In this document: positions 55,441 through 64,000 of the stretch, in pieces
Numbering within the stretch: position 1 is the stretch's first letter
How the letters are laid out: the number at the start of each line of letters is the position of its first letter
Assembly (NCBI GenBank): GCA_023512835.1
Contig: CM042092.1
Coordinates: 54,463,097 to 54,527,096 of the forward strand
Length of the DNA: 64,000 nucleotides
From: Taxillus chinensis
Taxonomy: Eukaryota; Streptophyta; Magnoliopsida; Santalales; Loranthaceae
Reading direction: 5' to 3'
Made by a program: the position numbers and the translations under genes
Notes under the pieces: model-generated
The model's input: only the letters and a program-made list of their open reading frames with translations
Told to the model about the DNA's origin: nothing
Databases searched by the model: none

Positions 55441-56385
55441 ATCCATATAGGTGTGATCTCCTATATGGATGTTGGCCTTCAGTGGCATTTTGGTGTGATT
55501 CTGTGGATTACATGCTATATGTTCGATGAAATGTCTGTGTGAATATAGCTGTGTGTATATGCCTATTACGTGTTTGGTAATATGCCTGTGTGGCTGGACT
55601 TGTGGTTTAGTGTATGTATGTATGCTGGGTGTTTGTTTTATTGCCTGAATGGCTGGGTTTGTGCACTTGTGAACGGGTGCACACCGAGTGTTTGGTTTTA
55701 TGCTTAAATGACCGTAGTGTGTGTTGTGTGCATGACTGTGGTATTTGGCCTGAAGAGGCGGTTAAACTACTTTGCCTGAGAGGCGGTTAAACCAGTGGCC
55801 TGAAGAGGCGGTTAAACTACTTTGCCTGAGAGGCGGTTAAATCAGTGGCCTGAAGAGGCGGTTAAATTACTTTCTTGAGATGTGGTTTGTTAGCCAGTGT
55901 GGTTGGGGCTGGGGTTACGCCCACTTGTGTGGAATGTTTTATTTTCTTTTTCCTAATACTATCACGTCACTACATCTGTGCACATGCATGTAGCCATTAG
56001 GAGCATAGGAAGGGTTGGGGAGACTTGATCCCTACTGAGTGTGGTTGCTCACCCCTCCTACTGTGTTTGCTTGTTTTCCAGGGACTTATAGGCGTTAGGT
56101 GGATACACCAAGGTGGAAGACCTTATTTATTTTACTCTCTTCCATTGATGTTATTTTTTTTGTGGGAATTGATGTAACCCCAGTGGGGATGGGATTGGAA
56201 AGGATTTTGTTGTAATAAACTGGTTTGGATTGCTTTTATGAACATTACTTTCTTGAATGTGTTGTGGATGTTTAAAATGTTAAATTCTTGGTTTGTATCC
56301 TAACCCCTTTGCACCCCCCCCCCCCGTGTGGGTAAAAGGGGAGTCACGTACCGGTTTCCTCGGGTTGGAAATCCGGGGCGTGACA
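54726..56385 (+). repeat. 5'-truncated 3' LTR of outer Tekay element
   Basis: Starts abruptly with AATTGGCGTGCAAG, equivalent to position 38714 of the 5' LTR (base 275), and runs to the normal CGTGACA end. It contains both ACGT palindromes, a (GA)n tract (55191-55231), a private (TA)n expansion (55391-55438) and the 50-bp array. A C-run replaces 'GCCCCCC' near 56314. Confidence 0.92.
55391..55438. repeat. (TA)n expansion in one LTR
   Basis: About 24 TA units, present in this LTR only. The other three LTRs have a short TATATATACATA at the same place. Confidence 0.9.
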
Positions 56386-56444
56386 TTCATTAACAAAAGC
56401 ACTTAGTCATAATTATGAAATGAACCATCCGTAATCGATTCCAT

Positions 56445-57418
56445 TCATTCAATTTTCCTATTATCCGCGATGGACAAGAAAGCAACCCTATTTTCCTTTT
56501 TGTAGAGGGCCTTCATCATTTTCAAGTATGAAGTTCTTGGCATATTTGTATACTTGTCAAGTGCTTCAAAAGCTTGGTCCAATGAAAACATGTTAGTCTT
56601 TGTTTTTGACTCTCCAACATAACTAGTAATACTCTTTGCAAGCCTATGCTCAAACCTTTCCCTAGATACTTCAGTGAATTCTCCGATGGCAAGACTCATT
56701 TCATTGATTTTATCCTCTTTCTTAGCTTTCTTGTCCTTATATTTTGCTTCATGCATAGTACACTTCAGCTTAACCATATTTGGTGTGACTTCAATAGCCT
56801 CACTCTCACTATCCGCATCCACATTCACATGTATTCCACCATATCGATACTGCTCATCAAGTTCACGCCTATGTATTCGTTGGATCTATGGTAGGGACAA
56901 AAGCTAAGAGCCTGGTAGTAGTAGTCTTTTTAAAAAGAACACCCAAGTTGTCATAATGTTCACACCCCTTCTTTTTAAACTTCTTTGCTTTTGGGGTTGC
57001 CTTTTAACAAATCATATCAATATTGTAAGAGAGTCAAACATATATAGTTTATGAACTCGACTAATTATAAATGTTTTATTAAACACTTACAAATAGCTTA
57101 CTGCCAACACATTCTGCCAAACTTCTTCACTTGCAGTAACAATGTTGGTCACTGAATTCCAACCCATCCCAGTATGTTCTAGGAGTTGAGAAAATATATG
57201 GTGCTTTGTTCGGAGCCTATTGAATTTTGTCTTTAGTTATTTATGATTAAAACTTTGATTTGCACCGACATTCAATTCAATAACCATATTGTTCCAAGTT
57301 AACCTCTTAAAGATACCCTCTGGCATGTTACCTTTAATGCACTCCTCCACCATAAGATCTATAAACAACCTCTCTATTTGTGGAGGCCATAGGTTTTGGT
57401 CTTCGACATCATTGAATT
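56445..57418 (-). pseudogene. Myb/SANT-like DNA-binding domain gene, broken
   Basis: On the minus strand an exon translates to 'WPPQIERLFIDLMVEE' and 'LTWNNMVIEL', an in-frame TAA at about 57239, then 'LKTKFNRLRTKHHIF' and 'GMGWNSVTNIVTAS...VWQNVLA'. This is the Trp-spaced trihelix pattern of plant Myb/SANT-like proteins, including those linked to Harbinger transposons. A GT...AG intron (about 57000-57095) separates it from 'KFKKKGCEHYDNLGVLF'. A frameshift near 56875 follows, then a 127-codon frame (56828-56445) with an acidic stretch 'DADSESEAIEV' and a C-terminal 'FEALDKYTNM...FLSIADNRKIE'. Domain order and intron position look genuine; the stop and shift say pseudogene. Whether it was a host gene or a transposon ORF is open. 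Confidence 0.75.
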
Positions 57419-59944
57419 ATGTTGCTATCTAATCATATACCCATGTTCATTAATCAAATCCACAAACATCGTAATTGGTACAATATTTAAGACTCAAAAC
57501 TAACCCAATCCACAAACATCTATAAGGGTAAGAATCAAAAACCGAAGCATTTGGGTTTCAGGGAAAGAGGCTATAATATATAAGTTATTGCAAGCAAATA
57601 AACAAAGATGACATCTGCAAATAAGCAAGTAAAGAGAGAAGAAACAAACGGAAAAAATAAAACCAGAACCCACATCGACATTATAAAAAAAACGAAAAAC
57701 TCATTTTATAATTTGTACAATATAAAAATCATTGCAATCAAACAGGCAAGGTGACAGCTGTAATCAAGCAACCAAAGAGATAAGAAAAAAAAACTGGAGC
57801 TGTCACATCAACGTTATAAAAAAAAAGAAAAACTTATAAACATCTAGCGAGCAAAAAGAGAAAAAAAACTGGAAAAAAACCCAGAACTGATTGATATAAA
57901 AACAAACATATATAAATCTTGTGTTTCGTCAGCCAAAGGAGCAGGAGAACAGAAAATATTTTGAAAAAATAGGAAAAGTCTTACATCTACATTCATACCT
58001 GAGATTCGTTTAAAAGGGAAGCACGAGACTAGGAACCTTGGGTGGGAGTTGGAAATTGGAACTAAGAACCCAAATCTGTGTCACAATTGGCTTCTTCTCT
58101 CCATTCACGATTGGTTTGATGGGCCATTTATCTTGGGATAAAAAGGATTTGGTTGAGGATTTATGAGGACGTTGAAGTGATTATGAGAAATGACAAAGGC
58201 AATGGAGAGGACGTGAGAGTAAGAAGTGATGGGCAGGGCAATAAGGAGGCAATGGAGGCTTGGAGCAGTAGCAAGGCGATAAATGGGATAAATGGCTAGA
58301 TAGCTAGATGGTTGTTGCAGTTAATGCATCCAAAATTTCAAAAATATCACCACATTTTTTGAATAAAGTTGAAAACAACGCGAAAACAACGTTAAAGTGC
58401 TTTTATTTTACCGTAACTGAGTTCACTTTAAACAGTATGCGTTTCTTAAAACATAATACAGAAAACAGACGCTAAACACAAATAACATACCCAAAGCCCA
58501 CCATTTTATTTATTTAAGTACAGAAAATCAATACTCAAAACATCGGCCAAACATGCTCATAACATTCGTTGGGTTTTGCCTCACTCTAGAGGAATAGATA
58601 TGAGATTATGTTTTACTCTGGGCTTTGATATGTTCTTCCAGAAACTAGTCATGAGTTGAAGTACAAGTATGCTTTTTTATTGATTTAATTTTAAGTACTT
58701 CTGATATATTCTTTATAAGTTGTTTGGATTCAAATAGGTAATAATTTTTATTTTTAGTAAACCAATTCTGCGTAACAAAGATATAAAAAGTAACTACAAC
58801 TCATTATACGTTTTCTATTACTTTAATGGTTTGTTTGCATTGTATTTTTTTAAATTTTATTATTGTGCATTTTTTATTAAATTAATTTTATAAAATTAGA
58901 AAATTTAAACTATTATATACAAATATTATATTTTTTTATTAATATGTAAAATTATTTTCTATTAATTGTTATAATTTTTTGTTAAATCAATTTTATTTGA
59001 TTAAAAGTTCTTAAAATAAATAATCATTATATATAAAACTCGTATTTTACGTAATAAAATATATATGTTTAATTAATAATTCAGGATTGATATTTAAATT
59101 TCAACAGCATTCTTACATTATTATATCTGTTAATTAAAAAATAACCAGAGAAAAATAATAATTCTCTCTTTCGGTCACATAATTCAATTTGGCTCAAGCA
59201 TTAGAAAACTCGAGAAAAGCTGTAAAGGTTTCATTTTCCAATGGCTGACACAAATATTAATGGGGAGAGATGTTGCTGGGAATGATGACGACTGCGCAAA
59301 AATATATAATATAATATGTTATATTTTATGGCTGGGTAAGATTCGTTGAATCCATGTTCATTTTTGGTTTGCTGAATGGGGAGCTGCCGAGTCATCGAAC
59401 GGTCGCTCCATGTGATTTGGGGTCGACAGTGCACCGGTAGGCGTGTGCACCTCGATTCTTGCAACACTGCAATAATATCGAGCCGCGATGACAGATTGGT
59501 TTTTTTTCCGTTTTTCTTTTCTTTTCAAATTTGCTACTCCGCACCCGACACGGCAATGGAATCCCTGTCTCTTGTTTTTCTTTTCCTAAGATAAAGGCTA
59601 TGTTTATATTGTATTTTTTTAATGTTAAAAAATATATTTTTAGAAATTACATTTAAAAATTATTTTTTAATAAATTGAATACATTTTCTTGAGAATTATT
59701 TTTTGTTAAATTAAAATTTATATTTTAATTATACACTTTCTCTTGCACACAGTAGGGAGGAAGAGGCCAAATTGTCTTTGGTTTTTAGTAAAAATGTGTT
59801 TTCTATTTATTTTATTTAAAAATAATTTTTTTTAAATCAAAATTAAAAATAGTCACCAAACAAAAGACCGTACGTATTTTTTATCTTTAAAAAAAAAATT
59901 ATTTTTGAATACAAGTATCAAATATATCATAAATTTTTTTATTT
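57419..59944. other. AT-rich spacer, no recognised gene
   Basis: At 57590-57930 A-rich segments with 'AAAAACTGGA' and 'CATTATAAAAAAA' recur loosely about every 120 bp. From 58300 on it is AT-rich with long T runs. A GC-richer patch (59380-59590) has short ORFs on both strands that match nothing I know. Confidence 0.45.
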
Positions 59945-59954
59945 ATATATTTAT

Positions 59955-60060
59955 TTAATCCAAGGGGCTTATTCGAATGGTTGATCAATGACTTTATAAT
60001 AGAGGTTAAGAGTTTGACTCTAGTCACTAGTAGAGTGATTTATTTATTTATTTATTTCTG
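59955..60060 (+). mobile_element. SINE-like tRNA-derived fragment (tentative)
   Basis: 'GAATGGTTGATCAATGAC' resembles an A box. 'GGTTAAGAGTTTGACTCT' 35 bp later resembles a B box (GGTTCGANTCC). 'AGTCACTAGTAGAGTG' and a TTTA/T-rich tail follow. This is the layout of tRNA-derived plant SINEs, but box matches are imperfect and no TSD was established. Confidence 0.33.
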
Positions 60061-60094
60061 TCTTTTTTTGTGTTTTTGGTTTTATTTTTACTTT

Positions 60095-62010
60095 ACTTTT
60101 TTCTTTTCTTACTGTTATTTTTTATCCTATTAACTTGTTTTGGAGCTCCTGCAATGGGTGGAAGTACGAAAGAATTATGAGTATTTGAAACCCACAAGGA
60201 AAACATCAACATGACTCTTATGTTGCTGAATATACCGATCATGCCACCTCTTGGTATGTTTCTTGTATATCTGCTCATGTTCATATGAGTCAAGACGGAT
60301 TTCATTAAGCTCATGAAGTTGTAGGAGCCTTTACGCACATATGGCATGAGGATTGAAATTAAGGGCTTTGACTGCGCAATATGCGCGGTGCTCCAACTGC
60401 ACTGGAAGGTAGACAGACTTTCCATAGACCAACTGAAAAGGAGACATGCCTATAGGAGTCTTAAAAGTCGTACAGTATGCCCATAAAGCATCATGCAACT
60501 TCTGGGACCAATCCTTTCGAGAGCTAGAGATAGTCTTCTCCAATATTGTCTTGATTTGTCGATTCAATAGCTAAACTTGCCCACTAGTTTATGGGTGATA
60601 GGCAAGAGCAACCCAGCGCTGAACAAAATGTTTACGTAAGAGTGTTTAGTTTGCCAACATGTGAAATGTGAACTGACATTGCTTATGATGACACGTGGGA
60701 CGCCAAAATGTGGAAAAATCACCTGTTGGAACATTTTCCGTACCACTTTGACATCATTGGTATGTGTTACCATCGCCTCCACCCATTTGGAGACAAATAA
60801 TGACGACAGGGATATAGTGGTTCCCATTTGAAGGTGAAAATGGACCCATGAAATCATTCATATAAATATCAAATAGCTCTGCCTTGAGTATACCATGTGG
60901 TAACTCTTGTGCTTAGAGATTTACCCAAACGCTGGTATTGAGGACATGATCTGGCAAAGGCATAACAATTGCATAATAGTGTGGGTCAATAAAAACCACT
61001 CTAGAGTACCTTTGTAGTCGTCTTGGCAATGTTCATGTGCCCACCACTGAGGAAAGAGTGACAATGACCTAGAATGGATTGTATCTCATCGCGTGTTACA
61101 CCGCAAAAAAATAGCATCAACACCTCTTTTAAATCATAAAGGATTATCCCAATAATAGTATTTAACATTAGAAAGGAATTTTTACTTCTATTGATAAGAA
61201 AGGCCATCTAGAATAATCCTACTAGAAATAAATTTGATATAATCCGCATATGAAGGGGTATCAGTGACACCAAATAATTACTCACCCAGAAAAGAATCAT
61301 CAAAGGCATGGTGGCTAGACTCATGCACACGTCTTTAAACGATGTATGAAAGATGATCAGCCATTACATTTTCTGCTCCTTTTCGTTCCTAGATTTCTAA
61401 ATCAAATTCTCGTAGGAGAAGGACCCATCAAATTAGTTGTGGCTTGGCATCCTTCACCATTAGATAGCGGATGACTATGTGATCAATGGAAATGGTCACT
61501 TTAGACACAACCAAATAGGATCTAAATTTATCCACAGAAAACACAACATCAAGAAACTCCTTTTTAGTAGTGGTATAATTGAGTTGGGTTGCATCAAGAG
61601 TCTTCCCCACATAATAAGTAGCATGAACCTTGTCGTCTTTCTATTGACCTAATACTGCTCCAGTAGCAAAGTCACTAGTATCGCACATTATTTCGAACAG
61701 GAGCTTCCAATCCGGTGGCTGAATAATTGGAGCCGAAATAAGAGCTTGCTTGATTATATTGAATGCCTCCACACACATCATTAAAATGGAACACATTTTC
61801 TTTGGCTAGCAACATTATGAGTATCCGGCTGTTATCTCTCCCTTCTTTGGAACAAACTAAATGGCCCATTCATTATCTAACATAACACAAATAAGATTGG
61901 TTGCCAATAATTTTGTTATTTATTTTTCTACCACTTCTCTCATTTTTGGGTTCAACCTCCTCTAAGGCTACCTAATGGCTCTCACATTGTTCTGTAAAAA
62001 TATTATATGC
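60095..62010 (-). pseudogene. Athila-type Ty3/gypsy pol remnant
   Basis: Read on the minus strand from 62010: 'RRLNPKMREVVEK' (RT N-terminus), a 'FVPKKG' block near 61855, an RT C-terminal region (61869-61675), RNase H ('NYTTTKKEFLDVVF...DKFRSYLV', 61610-61428), then integrase. The integrase has 'VSKWVEAM', 'FGVPRVIIS' (60857-60564), '[16 protein letters not shown]' and '[15 protein letters not shown]' (60567-60331). These motifs and their order are those of Athila elements. Stops and frameshifts occur throughout; the catalytic region after 'IIS' has lost the expected Asp (reads SNVSS). No LTR was found, so it is an eroded fragment. Confidence 0.85.
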
Positions 62011-62194
62011 ATGCAAAATCTTAGACCTATCCCATATAAGTCATCGATTAAGTATCTTATAATTTTATGATATTGTCTTAACGCACCCAATAATTTTTCA
62101 ATATCATGCATTATCAAATTGAAACTCATAATAACATGAAATACATTATCGGGAACTAGAAATTCATACCTTAGATGTGATGGAAGATGGTTTA
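62011..62194. other. unassigned sequence
   Basis: Between the Athila remnant and the LTR-like segment. Possibly further eroded RT sequence, but no motif is legible. Confidence 0.35.
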
Positions 62195-62940
62195 TGTTGG
62201 ATCAAACCGAGAATTTGGATAATGCGGAATAAACCCTATGTAATTTGACTCGAGATGTTTCATGTTTACCATTAAGTCTGTACAGATGAGTTAACTTTAA
62301 ATCCGGACCTACTCATGTGAGGACAAAGCTAAGGATAGGATACATAATCCTGATCCGGATCATCATGAGTGTCGTCATTCACTTGGTATATAACCAAGTC
62401 ATCATCCGGAGTAAGGACCCTTCGTGCTGATTAAACACTTGACAAAACGACTAGGAACCCACGTCTAACACTCAACAAGATTATGTCAATTAATGTGGAG
62501 TAAGTTCTTGAGTCTACATCTTACACGGAGTAAAAGAGACTTGTGAGAGAGAAAGAATCGAAGTTGTCACTCCAACCGGACTAAGAAAAAGAAGACACGG
62601 ACGAAGAAATCCGAGTCTGTCATTCGAGCGGAGTAAGGGCAACTGTTGCGGAGTAAGGACATCAAATGCGGAATAAGGCATCCGAACCATTACTCATGCG
62701 GAGTAAGGAAGCGCTGATGCGGAGTAAGCTCTCCGAACCACTACTCGTGCGGAGTAAGGAAGCGCTGACACGGAATAAGGATTCCAGGACTTCATTCATA
62801 CGGAGTAAGCAATCACTGATACGGAGTAAGGATCCGAGCTTCGTTCATGTGGAGGTAACACATACACTTCCTTGAAGCATGGAAAGCTGCATGGGAAGTG
62901 ACTCTTCAACCATGTGCATAGGAGAGGAAGACAACCTCTG
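62195..62940 (+). repeat. LTR-like segment with CGGAGTAAGG repeats
   Basis: Starts TGTTGGATCAAACC, a copia-like LTR start, and is rich in GGAGTAAGG motifs. The right edge and TSD were not found. It separates the Athila remnant from the ORF1 at 63686-62949, so it is likely an insertion or an LTR piece. Confidence 0.4.
62648..62850 (+). repeat. 51-bp tandem repeat, 4 copies
   Basis: Units begin near 62648, 62699, 62750 and 62801. Each has two CGGAGTAAGG-type motifs, around GCGCTGATG in two of the units. Because 51 is a multiple of three, one forward frame stays open with a 17-residue period ('RSKEALMRSK'). I regard this as a repeat effect. Confidence 0.85.
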
Positions 62941-62948
62941 AATTGTCC

Positions 62949-63686
62949 TCAGCTTCTTACTCGGATGTAGGATAAGGACCTAATGGTTTCAGCTAAGATG
63001 GCAGGAACAGGGTCATTTCCCTTTATCAATTGCAGGACAAGTTTCAGGACTTCCCCGTCAATGAAGTTTGGATTTCGAGGGAAAATGAGCAGACCATAGA
63101 CAACAACAGTGAAAAGTATATGGGTCTCCTCTTGAGTTGAATGTTGTATCATCCTCTTGAAGAACTCCCATGGAACAACTTCATGCTTCCCATCATTTTG
63201 AATGATTGGAGGAACTTCTTTAGCTTGTACATCTAGGAGACAAGCAAAAGTACGCCAACATGATTTTCGAGGATCATAGTTGAAGATTGCCTTCTTTTGA
63301 TCCACTTCTTGATCAAGAAGCCTTTTGTATTCTTCAATAGTTGGGACCAAATCCACGCCATTAAAACAGAAGCACCTTCGCCTTGGATCCCAGAAGTTCA
63401 CTGCTGCAATGATCATGTTCTCATCTATTGGTAGTTAAGTTAGATATAACATATCCCCAAAGTGCTTGATGTATACGGCTTGACTCCTTGAAGACCACCT
63501 CCTCCATATGGATGTGAGTTCAGGAGCATGATTCTTTGGGAGCTTAATGTGTATGTCTTGGACCTTCTGTGGCTCCTCTTGAGAAAAATTTCCCAAGCCC
63601 CTTTGGATTATCCTTGATGCGAGAGCGACCTCTTGAATGTCATCTCTGTCCACCTTGTTAGCTACAAGATGATCAAAGCTTGCCAT
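62949..63686 (-). pseudogene. Tat/Ogre-type ORF1 (DUF7745-like), right-hand copy
   Basis: The ATG is the complement of 63684-63686 (MASFDHLV), chosen because the left copy starts equivalently (MENFDHLL). Blocks in order: 'GNFSQEEPQKVQDI', 'SIWRRWSSRSQAVYIKHFGDML', 'NFWDPRRRCFCFNGVDLVPTIEEYKRLLD' (the middle 'DLVPTIEEYKRLL' is the family hallmark), 'HEVVPWEFFKRMI', 'DGEVLKLVLQLI' and 'PAILAETI'. A single in-frame TAA at about 63434 falls where the left copy has a Gln codon. It ends at 62949 by running into unrelated repeat sequence. Aside from that stop it is well preserved. Function unknown. Confidence 0.72.
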
Positions 63687-64000
63687 GTTTCCTAAATGAA
63701 TGTGTGTAATGTTATGATATGCAATGAATGAAAATGAGGGGTTAGTAGACAATGATGGGTAATATATACAGGGGGTTAGTACATGGACAATATTTACAAA
63801 GTTCAAACAAGGCAAGTACACAAATGTCATAGCAAGGCTCAAACACATGATGGTCATGCCCCTGATGGGCTTCTAAATTTGCTTATCTTATTCATTGGTT
63901 CCCAAGCATTCCCTACTTAGCCTTGTACCACGAGGGCATTAACAAGAACTAAGAGGGAGCCCCCGTACCCCAAAGGGCATTAACGGAGGGGGTCCTTCTT
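63687..64000 (-). other. leader of right-hand Tat/Ogre-like element
   Basis: On the minus strand it contains 'TTGTTAATGCCCT' repeats and 'GGGAACCAATGAATAAGATA', shared with the leaders at 6547-7127 and 22740-22800 respectively. The element continues beyond the window edge. Confidence 0.6.

Larger units (their letters stand above)
38440..56385 (+). mobile_element. outer Tekay-type Ty3/gypsy element, split by an inverted copy, TSD TTCAT
   Basis: The 5' LTR begins TGTAATGACCC at 38440 and the 3' LTR ends CGTGACA at 56385. Both are bordered by a perfect TTCAT repeat (38435-38439 and 56386-56390). Its own sequence is 38440-41121 plus 50308-56385; the middle 41122-50302 is a second element inserted in gag. 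A deletion joins integrase at 54725 to LTR position 275, removing the integrase tail, polypurine tract and first 274 bp of the 3' LTR. The intact right end and TSD show the loss came after insertion. Gag, RNase H and integrase carry further stops and shifts. Confidence 0.93.

Noticed and set aside
59231..59594. Short ORFs on both strands in the right-hand spacer
   Set aside because: Nothing recognisable, no codon bias evident and T-rich ends.

Overview
The window is plant nuclear DNA, almost certainly angiosperm and probably eudicot. It is built nearly entirely from nested retrotransposons. The evidence is Ty3/gypsy elements of Tekay (chromovirus), Tat/Ogre and Athila type, Ty1/copia LTRs, a plant L1-type LINE end, initiator-Met-tRNA primer sites, AT-rich spacers and plant-style intron remains. 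I recognise no intact host gene. The only non-retroelement coding remains are a broken Myb/SANT-like gene (about 56445-57418) and a 49-codon membrane-protein ORF carried inside a pair of LTRs.

Layout. (1) 1-15119: an inverted copia LTR (242-1833), an ATT-rich tract, then the 5' end of an old Tat/Ogre-like element (LTR end near 4017, leader, ORF1 start at 7128). It is cut by two solo LTRs with perfect target-site duplications (TSDs): 4135-6541 (TTATA) and 7158-9154 (TGCAC). The second itself holds a 432-bp insertion (GTCAC). More ORF1 remains lie near 11.2-12.2 kb, followed by AT-rich DNA and a diverged tandem duplication (14113-15119). (2) 15125-29906: a copia solo LTR (TSD AATAA) split by a gypsy solo LTR (15948-19412, TSD ATTAA) and by a 9.4-kb Tat-type element (20392-29806) that has gag but no recognisable pol. 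Both of its LTRs carry the small membrane-protein ORF. (3) 29912-38434: AT-rich DNA, a copia RNase H end with a downstream copia LTR, another LTR-like piece and a 5'-truncated LINE. (4) 38440-56385: a Tekay-type element (TSD TTCAT) split in gag by an inverted full-length copy of the same family (41122-50302, TSD CGTTG). (5) 56391-64000: the Myb/SANT-like pseudogene, AT-rich spacer, a decayed Athila pol, a 51-bp repeat array, and a second Ogre-type ORF1 running inward from the right edge.

Within each Tekay copy the modules run gag (CCHC knuckle), protease (DTG), reverse transcriptase (FIDD), RNase H, integrase (HHCC, D-D35-E) and a chromodomain-like tail. Both copies are frameshifted, so neither makes a complete polyprotein as written. 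Many differences between the two copies, and one defect shared by both, fall on CAG/CTG trinucleotides. That is either a mutational hotspot at CHG-methylated sites or a base-calling artefact.

Most notable observations: a promoter-plus-small-ORF cassette inside the Tat LTRs; a 290-bp TRIM-like segment lying exactly between two copies of the primer-binding site in the outer Tekay element; the CAG/CTG indel pattern; and a nesting history that can be ordered from TSDs. Boundaries called from TSDs are exact. Those called from similarity alone are approximate.
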